From an uncultured Eubacteriales bacterium (GTDB taxonomy: Bacteria > Bacillota_I > Bacilli_A > RF39 > UBA660): DNA of 64,000 nt. Each line of letters begins with the position of its first letter. The stretch's first letter is position 1. The notes below the pieces were generated by a model, which was not told the DNA's origin, ran no database searches, and saw nothing but the letters and a program-made list of their open reading frames with translations. This document shows positions 33,229 to 41,509 of this stretch, in pieces. Both the position numbers and the translations under genes were made by a program. Location: NCBI GenBank assembly GCA_905188025.1, contig CAJJKI010000001.1, positions 62,001 through 126,000 on the forward strand, given 5' to 3'.

Positions 33229-33900
33229 CTATCTATTTTTATGTTTGTAATCTCTTTTATTATTTTTAACACACTTTATTATTCTATTTAATATTTCATC
33301 TCTATCAAATGAAGTATCAAAAGTCCTAATTCCATATCTTTTAAACATTTCATCAAAATACTTATTCCTTTCAATAAAATATCTAACATTTTCCTTTAAC
33401 TCTTTATCACTACACCAGTATGTCCAATCATCTTCTGTATCATATTTTTTTATACACTCAAATAATTGTTGTTCCGTAATATCATTAAATGTTAATCCAA
33501 TAATTTCATACTTATCTCTATACATATTACTTTGTAAAAATGGTATCAATTGTTCAAAATCAATATGTGTACCCTCAATAACAAATTTAATTCCATCATA
33601 AAAAGTTGAACCTTCCGATAATTCAGTTAAATATTTAATTAAAAATGGTGCCAATCTTTTAGCAGTATCTATTGCATCTCCATCATGGTGTATTTGTAAT
33701 TCAGGATACGCTTCAAAACCACTAACTATATCATCAATACTAATTAAACTATAACCCTTTTCTTTAGCAATTCTTTTTGCTAATGTTGTCTTCCCACTTC
33801 TTGCCGGTCCTAATATCAATATATTCTTACCAACTATTTTCTTTTCAAAATAATCATTATCTTCTTCATCAAAAACACCAAAACTGCTATCCATATCCAT
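33229..33900 (-). CDS. P-loop kinase-like NTPase
   Basis: 223 residues. Walker A GPARSGKT at 31-38, followed by LAKRIAKEKGYSLISIDDIV, and a later FVIEGTH that resembles the Walker B/lid of small nucleotide or phosphoglycerate-type kinases. No membrane segment. Substrate unknown; could be a toxin-type (zeta-like) or metabolic kinase. Its leader GGAGTTGATTTAG is repeated exactly before the next gene upstream (34209), suggesting duplication of the translation start region. Confidence 0.65.
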   Translation of the reverse strand: MDMDSSFGVFDEEDNDYFEKKIVGKNILILGPARSGKTTLAKRIAKEKGYSLISIDDIVSGFEAYPELQIHHDGDAIDTAKRLAPFLIKYLTELSEGSTFYDGIKFVIEGTHIDFEQLIPFLQSNMYRDKYEIIGLTFNDITEQQLFECIKKYDTEDDWTYWCSDKELKENVRYFIERNKYFDEMFKRYGIRTFDTSFDRDEILNRIIKCVKNNKRDYKHKNR

Positions 33901-33945
33901 CTAAATCAACTCCATCATAAACATAAAATATTCTATATCATCAAA

Positions 33946-34209
33946 TTAATTACCCTTATTTTTCTTTTTCTCCCAAATTTTTCTAATTTTATTTAATGAT
34001 AATGTAGATAAAACAAAACCAATAACTGGCACTAAAGAACTCAAAAATATATTATTAATTTTATTTATAGAAAATGAATATAAAACTACTACAATATATG
34101 TAAGTATCATAATACATATTTTTCTCGTCCAACTAGTCTCCCATTCTTTATCCAACTCAACCTTCTTATTTCTAACAAGTATCTTTTCTATTTCTCTTTT
34201 AATATCCAA
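33946..34209 (-). CDS. Small two-span membrane protein
   Basis: 87 residues starting at a TTG (34209) with GGAGTTGATTTAG. Polar N-terminus (MDIKREIEKILVRNKKVELD), WETSWTR, then two hydrophobic spans (about 32-48 and 53-70), and a Lys-rich end. The KxxExDKxWETSWTR(R/K) layout is that of a conserved small membrane protein seen in many bacteria. Function unknown. It is first of a two-gene set with the P-loop kinase, 45 bases apart. Confidence 0.7.
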   Translation of the reverse strand: MDIKREIEKILVRNKKVELDKEWETSWTRKICIMILTYIVVVLYSFSINKINNIFLSSLVPVIGFVLSTLSLNKIRKIWEKKKNKGN

Positions 34210-34411
34210 CTAAATCAACTCCTATCAAATTATATCACATAAAAGCAATAAATTTATATATTATTTTACATTAATATTATTTATTTTCAATCAAAACTTT
34301 AATACTTCTACTTCTTCAATATATACAAATTTCTAACGATTTAAAAAACCAACTCCATTTCTAGAATTGATTTTGCTAGTAATTGAACCAAAGCTCAAAT
34401 AAATTTCCCAC

Positions 34412-34487
34412 TGGTGCTGAAAACAGGAATTGAACCCGCAACCTACTGATTACGATTCAGTTGCTCTACCGATTGAGCTATTTCAGC
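34412..34487 (-). tRNA. tRNA-Thr (anticodon CGT)
   Basis: Minus strand: acceptor GCTGAAA pairs with TTTCAGC, discriminator A, encoded CCA. Anticodon stem ACTGA/TCAGT encloses ATCGTAA, so the anticodon is CGT. It lies between the accessory-like stretch 30.6-34.2 kb and the xse genes, a usual integration position, but I found no attachment-site repeat. Confidence 0.93.
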
Positions 34488-34499
34488 ATATAAAGAGAA

Positions 34500-34724
34500 T
34501 TACTCCTCTACTTTAAATTCCTCTAAAGTACCATTCTCTTTTAATATTTTATTTACCTTCTCTGTAGCTTTATTTAATTTATCAGAGCATTCCTTAGCTA
34601 ATTTCATTGCCTTAGTATATTTCTCAATAGCTTCATCTAAATTAGCTTCTCCACTCTCAAGTTCCTTAACAATTACTTCTAATTCTCTAATCTTATCTTC
34701 AAAATTATTTTCATTCTTTTCCAT
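34500..34724 (-). CDS. xseB: Exodeoxyribonuclease VII small subunit
   Basis: 74 residues. Family sequence: FEDKIRELEVIVKELESGEANLDEAIEKYTKAMKLAKEC. It binds the large subunit XseA. It overlaps the xseA end by 14 bases. The stop lies 12 bases before tRNA-Thr. Confidence 0.95.
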   Translation of the reverse strand: MEKNENNFEDKIRELEVIVKELESGEANLDEAIEKYTKAMKLAKECSDKLNKATEKVNKILKENGTLEEFKVEE

Positions 34725-35985
34725 ACTTCACCTCTAAAACCTTAGTATTTATTATACCATCTTTAACTTCAATATTAATTACATCATCTTGACTTATCTT
34801 CTTAATATCACTTACTACTTTATCATCTTTCTTAACTATTGCATATCCTCTCTTAAGAGTATTCATAGGATTCAATACCTCAAGTTTATTAATTAAATGT
34901 TCTAGTCCTTGCATCTTAAATTTATACAAAATATCAGGATTAGTAAGTACATAACTATTACTAGCCTTAAATAATCTAATTCTTGTATTATCTAACACTA
35001 GTTTCATCTCTTTATTAAGTCTATCTATCAAAAAGTCCAAATTTTGTTCCTTAATTTCATACATAGCTGTAGGCTTTTTTAAAACATAACTATTAATTAA
35101 ACTACCAAGACTTTGTTTTCTCATATCAATATAACTATTAATACTAATCGTACTTCTTGATCTAACATTATCCAAATATGTCTTAATAGTAGCCATATCA
35201 GGTACCGCTAACTCTGCTGCTGCTGTTGGTGTAGGAGCCCTCAAATCAGCTACAAAATCTGCTATCGTAAAGTCTATCTCATGACCTACAGCACTAATTA
35301 CTGGCACCTTTGAATCATATATTGCTCTTGCCACAATCTCTTCATTAAAAGGCCATAAGTCTTCAATAGAACCGCCACCTCTACCTACAATCAAAGTATC
35401 TATATCATATGTATTAGCTAACTCAATATTCTTAACTATATCCTTTGCAGCATCTACTCCCTGTACCAAAGAAGGAAATAATATAGTCTCACATATTGGA
35501 TATCTTCTCTTTATCGTAGTAAGTATATCTCTAATAGCAGCCCCTGTACTAGCAGTTACTATCCCTATCTTTCTAGGTACCTTAGGAATTCTCTTCTTCT
35601 TACTAGGATCAAATAATCCTTCCTGAGCTAACTTTTTCTTTAATTTTTCAAATTCTATATATAAGTTACCAATACCATCTTCCTGCATCTCATCAACATA
35701 TATTTGATATCCACCAGTAGCCTCATACACAGATACCTTTCCTTTTACCAAAACCTTCATCCCATCACTTGGAGTAAATTTTAAAGAACTAGCTCTATAA
35801 GAAAACATTACTGCATTAATTCTACTAGTTTCATCTTTTAAAGTAAAATAATAATGTCCTCTAGTATGAGCTTTAAAATTAGATATCTCACCCTTCAAAT
35901 ATACTTCTTGTAAGCATCTATCATTATCAAATAAATCTTTTAAATATCTATTAATTTCCCCTATAGTAATATAATTCTCTACCAT
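34711..35985 (-). CDS. xseA: Exodeoxyribonuclease VII large subunit
   Basis: 424 residues. N-terminal OB fold (VYLKGEISNFKAHTRGHYYFTLKDE), then the catalytic domain with IVTASTGAAIRDILTTIKRR, DTLIVGRGGGSIEDLWPFNEE and VISAVGHEIDFTIADFVADLRAPTPT. Degrades single-stranded DNA from both ends. It ends in TGA inside xseB, showing that TGA is a stop here. The ATG overlaps the nusB TAA by one base. Confidence 0.96.
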   Translation of the reverse strand: MVENYITIGEINRYLKDLFDNDRCLQEVYLKGEISNFKAHTRGHYYFTLKDETSRINAVMFSYRASSLKFTPSDGMKVLVKGKVSVYEATGGYQIYVDEMQEDGIGNLYIEFEKLKKKLAQEGLFDPSKKKRIPKVPRKIGIVTASTGAAIRDILTTIKRRYPICETILFPSLVQGVDAAKDIVKNIELANTYDIDTLIVGRGGGSIEDLWPFNEEIVARAIYDSKVPVISAVGHEIDFTIADFVADLRAPTPTAAAELAVPDMATIKTYLDNVRSRSTISINSYIDMRKQSLGSLINSYVLKKPTAMYEIKEQNLDFLIDRLNKEMKLVLDNTRIRLFKASNSYVLTNPDILYKFKMQGLEHLINKLEVLNPMNTLKRGYAIVKKDDKVVSDIKKISQDDVINIEVKDGIINTKVLEVKYGKE

Positions 35986-36383
35986 TATTTCGCCTTACTA
36001 TGATAAACTTTATCAAGTACACCATTTATCATCTTACATACTTTATCATCAGAGTATTCTTTACTAAGTCTAATAGCTTCATCAATACAAGTAATATCTG
36101 GAGTATCAGTCTTAATAATTTCATAGATACCCATTCTAAGAATAGCTTGATCAGTATATCCTAATCTATTTATATCCCAGTTCTCTAAATATTTATTAGC
36201 TATATCATCTAATACTTCAATATTCTCCATTACTCCATTAACAAGCATCTCTATAAATTTATTATCTTCATCTAATTGTTCATGAATAATATCTTTTATA
36301 TTATAATTTATATTATTATTCTTATATAAAAATGCTTGATACAAAATAGTCATTGCTTTATATCTTTGTTCATGTCTTGTCAT
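35985..36383 (-). CDS. nusB: Transcription antitermination protein NusB
   Basis: 132 residues; helical, with KAMTILYQAFLY near the N-terminus and LGYTDQAILRMGIYEIIKTDTP...IDEAIRLSKEYSDDKVCKMINGVLDKV, the NusB core. With NusE it binds boxA RNA in rRNA operons. First gene of nusB-xseA-xseB; likely promoter just upstream (CTGACA, 17 bases, TATCAT). Confidence 0.93.
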   Translation of the reverse strand: MTRHEQRYKAMTILYQAFLYKNNNINYNIKDIIHEQLDEDNKFIEMLVNGVMENIEVLDDIANKYLENWDINRLGYTDQAILRMGIYEIIKTDTPDITCIDEAIRLSKEYSDDKVCKMINGVLDKVYHSKAK

Positions 36384-36447
36384 TTCTCATCACCACTCCT
36401 AATAATGATAACATAAAATTAACTTTTTGTCAGTCAAATATAACGAT

Positions 36448-36490
36448 TTTTTAAAAAAAATAAAGGACTACCCACCTTTAATAGTCCTTT
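36448..36490 (-). terminator. Intrinsic terminator of the hydrogenase gene
   Basis: Minus-strand AATAAAGGACTA pairs with TAGTCCTTTATT, then T8, directly after the hydrogenase stop. Confidence 0.85.
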
Positions 36491-36497
36491 ATTATCT

Positions 36498-37775
36498 TTA
36501 TCTATAATTTACATGTAATAGTTTTATTGCCTCTTCACTATTAGGCTCTATCAACAATTCTTTATATAATCTCTTAATCTTAGGATTTTCATAACTATTC
36601 TTTCTCTTAACAGTCTTATCTTTGTGATATATTGCCTTACTTCTAACTTCTTTATTTATATTAGTAATTTTATACTGCTTACTGCCTCCCCCTCCTGCTA
36701 TACAACCTCCATCACATGCCATTACTTCTACTATATCAAATTTTTCTCCATTCTTAATTCTATCCATTAATTTAGGAACATCACCAGTACCATTAATAAC
36801 TGCTACTCTTATATCTTTATCACCTAGCTTAATCACCCTAGTTTTAATATCCTCAAGTCCTCTCACTAGCTTATTATTAAGAAGTCTCTTCGGAGGATTT
36901 CTATGCGTAATAAGATGATAACTATATCTAAGCATTGATTCCATAACTCCACCACTAGTACCAAAAATAAGTCCTGCTGAAGTACCTGTAAAGTCATCAA
37001 ATCTTGAATTATCTAACTTTCTAAAATCAATGTCCCCTTCACGTATCCAACTAGCCATTTCTCTAACCGTAATTGCATAATCCACGTCATCACTCTTAGT
37101 TATCTCATATTTCTTAGCAGTACAAGGCACTATCGCTACTACCTTATATTTATTAATCCTATTCTTCTTAACAAAATAATTCTTAATAACTGCTCCCATC
37201 ATTAATATAGGACTCTTTGTACTAGACAAATTACCTACCATCTCCGGATAAAATTCTTCCATATACTTAACCCATGCTGGGCAACAACTAGTAAACATTG
37301 GTGTCTCGCTCCCGTCTTCTAGTCTCCTAACAAACTCTTGAGCCTCTTCACAAATAGTTAGATCAGCTCCAAAAGAAGTATCAAATACATAACTAACTCC
37401 TAATTCATGAAGTGCTGTTATCAACTTACCAATAACATTCTTACCAGGCTTATATCCAAATTCATCTCCCAAAAGATATCTTGTTGCCGGAGCAATTTCT
37501 ACAATTACTTGGTATCCATTCTCTATATCCTTCTTTACCTTCTTATAGTCTTCTACCTCTAATATAGCATTATTAGGACATACCAAAGAACATTGTCCAC
37601 AATTTATACATATAGGCTTCTTACTATGTTCCATATCATAGTGCCCATATACCCCCATCCTAAAATTACATATTCCCTTACAAGCTCCACAATTATTACA
37701 CCTATCTAGATCACGATAAATACATATATTATCTTTATCTATTGGAACCCTTTTTATATATTCTTTCTTATTCAT
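36498..37775 (-). CDS. [FeFe] hydrogenase
   Basis: 425 residues. Two N-terminal [4Fe-4S] motifs: Cys 26, 29, 32, 36 and 56, 59, 62, 66. H-cluster motifs: L1 TSCCPAW (162-168), L2 PCTAKKYE (217-224, preceded by V instead of the usual M) and L3 EVMACDGGCIAGGGG (350-364; canonical ends GGGQP). All four H-cluster cysteines are present, so it is probably active, interconverting protons and H2. The short N-terminus and motif variants recall group B enzymes; subgroup is uncertain. Maturases HydEFG are not in the window. Its ATG overlaps the galE end by eight bases. Confidence 0.88.
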   Translation of the reverse strand: MNKKEYIKRVPIDKDNICIYRDLDRCNNCGACKGICNFRMGVYGHYDMEHSKKPICINCGQCSLVCPNNAILEVEDYKKVKKDIENGYQVIVEIAPATRYLLGDEFGYKPGKNVIGKLITALHELGVSYVFDTSFGADLTICEEAQEFVRRLEDGSETPMFTSCCPAWVKYMEEFYPEMVGNLSSTKSPILMMGAVIKNYFVKKNRINKYKVVAIVPCTAKKYEITKSDDVDYAITVREMASWIREGDIDFRKLDNSRFDDFTGTSAGLIFGTSGGVMESMLRYSYHLITHRNPPKRLLNNKLVRGLEDIKTRVIKLGDKDIRVAVINGTGDVPKLMDRIKNGEKFDIVEVMACDGGCIAGGGGSKQYKITNINKEVRSKAIYHKDKTVKRKNSYENPKIKRLYKELLIEPNSEEAIKLLHVNYR

Positions 37776-38769
37776 GATTTTTTACTGCATAATTATAAGC
37801 ACTAGATACCATCTCAGGTAAGCCATGAGTAGCTTCCCAATCTAACTTTTCCTTAGCATAACTAGTATCAGCATAACATTCTGCTATATCTCCTTCTCTT
37901 CTTGGAGCTATCTCATAAGGAACATCTACTTTATTAACTTCACTAAAAGCATTAACCATCTCAAGTACACTATAACCTACCCCTGTACCTAAATTATAAT
38001 AATCTATTCCAGTATGCTTATCAATATATTCAATAGCTTTAATATGACCAAGAGCTAAATCTACTACATGAATATAATCTCTTACTCCAGTACCATCTCT
38101 TGTCTCATAATCATCACCAAATATATTTAAATGAGGTAATTCTCCTTCAGCTACCTTAACAATATAAGGCATTAAATTATTTGGTATACCATTAGGATCC
38201 TCTCCAAGTAATCCACTCTCATGAGCCCCTACTGGATTAAAATATCTAAGTATTGCAATACTATAATCATTATCAGCTATATATACATCCTTTAAAATAC
38301 CCTCTATATATAACTTCGTAGTACCATATGGATTAGTAGTCTTAAGTCTAGCATTCTCCTTAATAGGCAATTCTTCTGGATCCCCATATACTGTAGCAGA
38401 TGATGAGAACACTATCTTCTTAACCCCATATTCATTCATTACTTCAAGTAAAGTTAATGTTGAATCAAGATTATTTCTATAATACATTAAAGGCTTAGCT
38501 ACTGATTCTCCTACTGCCTTAAATCCTGCAAAATGAATAACAGCATCTATCTTTTCCTTATCAAATACCTTTCTTAACTTCTCCTTATCACATACATCTA
38601 ATTCATAAAAATTAATCTCTTGCCCTGTTATCTCTTTAAGTCTATCTAATACAATAGGTTTAGAATTACTAAAATCATCTACTGCTACCACTTCATATCC
38701 TCTCTTCAATAATTCTACAATTGTATGACTTCCTATATAACCAGTTCCTCCAGTTACTAATATTTTCAT
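37768..38769 (-). CDS. galE: UDP-glucose 4-epimerase
   Basis: 333 residues from the ATG at 38769 with GGAGGAGATAAA. NAD-binding GGTGYIGSHT, catalytic YGTTKLYIE (YxxxK), SSSATVYG, and substrate-binding LRYFNPVGAHESGLLGEDP. Interconverts UDP-glucose and UDP-galactose, possibly for wall polymers (compare the YfhO-like protein). It overlaps the hydrogenase gene by eight bases, an unusual partner. Confidence 0.95.
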   Translation of the reverse strand: MKILVTGGTGYIGSHTIVELLKRGYEVVAVDDFSNSKPIVLDRLKEITGQEINFYELDVCDKEKLRKVFDKEKIDAVIHFAGFKAVGESVAKPLMYYRNNLDSTLTLLEVMNEYGVKKIVFSSSATVYGDPEELPIKENARLKTTNPYGTTKLYIEGILKDVYIADNDYSIAILRYFNPVGAHESGLLGEDPNGIPNNLMPYIVKVAEGELPHLNIFGDDYETRDGTGVRDYIHVVDLALGHIKAIEYIDKHTGIDYYNLGTGVGYSVLEMVNAFSEVNKVDVPYEIAPRREGDIAECYADTSYAKEKLDWEATHGLPEMVSSAYNYAVKNHE

Positions 38770-38786
38770 TTTATCTCCTCCTATCA

Positions 38787-38834
38787 AAATAAGATGATAA
38801 GTATCTATCTATTATGCCTTACCATCTTACTTTT
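38787..38834 (-). terminator. Intrinsic terminator of parC
   Basis: Minus-strand GTAAGATGGTAAG pairs with CTTATCATCTTAT and is followed by T residues. The galE start lies just downstream, so galE may have its own promoter or rely on readthrough. Confidence 0.65.
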
Positions 38835-38837
38835 CTT

Positions 38838-41381
38838 CTATTTATCTTCTATTTCATCAAGTATCTCATCTATTGTCATAATCTTCTCATCAATATTCTT
38901 TAATGCCTTATATTCCTTATTAACACTACCAGTATCTTTCTTTGAAGTATCCTCTTTATCTTCACTAGTATTAGAAATATTACTATCTCCATCACTTACT
39001 AATTTACTCTTCTTATAAGTATCAAGCACTCTATCTTTAACAATAAATGAGCCATTACTTTGCTTATCCATAATAGCTATCTCCGTAAGTTTTACTGGCT
39101 TAACTTCTGCTATTGATGTAATAACTAATTCCGTATCCTTAGGTACTATATAACTACTTACTATCTTACTAGGATTACTCTTAATAGTTTTCATTAATTG
39201 TACCCCTCTATTAGCTCTACTAGTCTTCTCAATATTTTCTAACTTCATTCTCTTAGCAGTACCCTTATCTGTAATAATTGTTAAATATTCATCCTTTGGA
39301 TCAAATAAATAACTACTTACCACCTCATCATCTTTAAGCTTTATTGATCTAACTCCACTAGCTCTAATACCTACTACACTAACTTCAGAAATGTCATACC
39401 ATAGTCCATATCCCATTTGCGTAGCCACAAACACGTCACTATTATTACTATAACTAACATTAATAACCTTATCTCCTTGAGCTAACTTAATCATGCCAAT
39501 TTCTTTAGAATATCTACCTACCTTAAAGTCTATTAACTTAGTTCTCTTAACCATTCCATCCTTAGTAAATACTGTTATGTATTCATCTCTATTAAAGTCA
39601 TATACTGGCATAGCTCCAATAATTTGCCCTCCTGATGACATACTAACTATATTACTAACATGTTTACCCATTTCTTTCCATTTAACTTCCGGTATCTCAT
39701 ATACTGGTAAAAATAAATAATTACCCATATCAGTAAATACAAGTACTGTTTGTGTTGTATTAATATTATATAATCCAATTATATAGTCTCCATCCTTAAG
39801 AAGTGTCTCATCCGTATTAGTAGCATAACTTCTAGTACTAACTCTCTTAATATATCCATCATGTGTAACTACTACTATTGCATCTTCCTTAGGAATCATA
39901 TCCGTAGTATCTATCTTAATTTCTTCTACTTCATCAACTATTTCCGTTCTTCTAGGATTACCATATTCCTTCTTGATCTTTCTAAGTTCTTCCTTAATAA
40001 CCATCTTAAGTTTCTCTTCATCAGCAAGTATTGCCTCTAACATAGCCATAATCTTCTCTAAGTTACCTTTCTCTTCTTGTAAAGTAACAATATCCGTATT
40101 AGTTAATCTATATAGTTGTAATATTACTATCTCCGTAGCCTGATCCTCCGTAAATCCATATTCACGTACCAAGTTAACTATTGCATCAGCTTTATTCTTA
40201 CTACCTCTAATAGTCTTAATAACCTGATCAAGTATTGATATAGCTTTAATAAGACCTTCTACTATATGATATCTCTTCTTAGCATGAGCTAAATCATATT
40301 CACTTCTCTTAGTAACTACTTCCTTCTGATGAGCTATATAAGCATCAAGTATTGGTATTAATCCTAATTGCATTGGCCTACGATTAACTATTGCTATCAT
40401 ATTATAATTATAACTTATCTGTAACTCCGTATTCTTATACAAATAATTTAATATATTCTTACTATTAGCATCTTTCTTTAAATCTATCGTTATCTGTAAA
40501 CCATTCTTATCAGTTTCATCTCTTACTTCTACAATACCATCTATCTTCTTATCTATCCTGATTTCATCTATTCTCTTTACCAGTAATTGTTTATTTACTT
40601 CATAAGGAATCTCTGTAATAACTATCTTATTCTTATCTACTGTAAGCTTACTCCTAATAGTTATCTTCCCCCTACCAGTCTCATATGCTTGTCTTATACC
40701 ATCTATTCCAATAGCCAAGCCTCCTGTAGGAAAGTCTGGCCCCTTAACATAATTAAGTAAAGTATCAAGTCTACTATTAGGATTATCTATTCTATATATA
40801 GTAGCATCTATTACCTCACTCAAATTATGTGGAGGAATATTTGTTGCATATCCCGCTGATATACCTGTTGTACCATTTACTAAAAGATTAGGAAATCTTG
40901 CCGGTAAAACAGTTGGCTCCATCAAAGTATCATCATAGTTAGGAGCAAAATTAACTGTCTCTTTATCTATATCTCTAAGCATCTCATTACTAATCTTCGA
41001 TAATCTTGCTTCAGTATAACGACTAGCAGCAGCTGAGTCCCCATCAATAGATCCATTATTTCCTTGCATATCAATAAATGGCTCTCTCATCTTAAAATCC
41101 TGACTCATTCTAACTATTGCATCATATATAGAACTATCCCCATGAGGATGATACTTACCCATAACGTCACCAACAGCTCTAGCTGACTTTTTATATGGCT
41201 TATCATAAGTATTCTTTTCTTTATACATTGAGAATAATATTCTTCTCTGAACAGGCTTAAGTCCATCCCTAACATCCGGAATTGCTCTATCTTGTATAAT
41301 ATATTTTGAGTATTTACCAAAACGCTCTCCCATTATTTCTTCAAGCGCATACTCATGTATTCTATTGTTTTCTTCATTCAT
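38838..41381 (-). CDS. parC: DNA topoisomerase IV subunit A
   Basis: 847 residues from the ATG at 41381 with AGTCTAGGTGATAGG. Winged-helix and tower domains with RAIPDVRDGLKPVQRRIL, catalytic-tyrosine segment AAASRYTEARLSK, and YHPHGDSSIYDA (quinolone region). The C-terminal beta-pinwheel lacks the GyrA box, so ParC rather than GyrA. An acidic tail follows. parE is not adjacent; upstream is the VWA adhesin. Confidence 0.9.
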   Translation of the reverse strand: MNEENNRIHEYALEEIMGERFGKYSKYIIQDRAIPDVRDGLKPVQRRILFSMYKEKNTYDKPYKKSARAVGDVMGKYHPHGDSSIYDAIVRMSQDFKMREPFIDMQGNNGSIDGDSAAASRYTEARLSKISNEMLRDIDKETVNFAPNYDDTLMEPTVLPARFPNLLVNGTTGISAGYATNIPPHNLSEVIDATIYRIDNPNSRLDTLLNYVKGPDFPTGGLAIGIDGIRQAYETGRGKITIRSKLTVDKNKIVITEIPYEVNKQLLVKRIDEIRIDKKIDGIVEVRDETDKNGLQITIDLKKDANSKNILNYLYKNTELQISYNYNMIAIVNRRPMQLGLIPILDAYIAHQKEVVTKRSEYDLAHAKKRYHIVEGLIKAISILDQVIKTIRGSKNKADAIVNLVREYGFTEDQATEIVILQLYRLTNTDIVTLQEEKGNLEKIMAMLEAILADEEKLKMVIKEELRKIKKEYGNPRRTEIVDEVEEIKIDTTDMIPKEDAIVVVTHDGYIKRVSTRSYATNTDETLLKDGDYIIGLYNINTTQTVLVFTDMGNYLFLPVYEIPEVKWKEMGKHVSNIVSMSSGGQIIGAMPVYDFNRDEYITVFTKDGMVKRTKLIDFKVGRYSKEIGMIKLAQGDKVINVSYSNNSDVFVATQMGYGLWYDISEVSVVGIRASGVRSIKLKDDEVVSSYLFDPKDEYLTIITDKGTAKRMKLENIEKTSRANRGVQLMKTIKSNPSKIVSSYIVPKDTELVITSIAEVKPVKLTEIAIMDKQSNGSFIVKDRVLDTYKKSKLVSDGDSNISNTSEDKEDTSKKDTGSVNKEYKALKNIDEKIMTIDEILDEIEDK

Positions 41382-41466
41382 GCCTATCACCTAGACTAAT
41401 AATATCATAAAATCCCCTATTTTTCAACAAACTATACACCTTTTTCCAAAAGAATTGACACTATTA

Positions 41467-41503
41467 CCAAAAGAAAAAAAGTAGATTTTATCTACTTTCT
41501 CTC
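41467..41503 (-). terminator. Intrinsic terminator of the VWA adhesin gene
   Basis: Minus-strand AAAGTAGAT pairs with ATCTACTTT and is followed by T residues. Confidence 0.85.
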
Positions 41504-41509
41504 ACTATA

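Noticed and set aside
34230..34411. Attachment-site repeat next to tRNA-Thr
   Set aside because: I found no copy of the tRNA 3' end elsewhere in the window.
34711..34713. TGA as tryptophan (Mycoplasma code)
   Set aside because: xseA ends in TGA exactly where the xseB overlap expects it, and tryptophan is written TGG in all genes seen.
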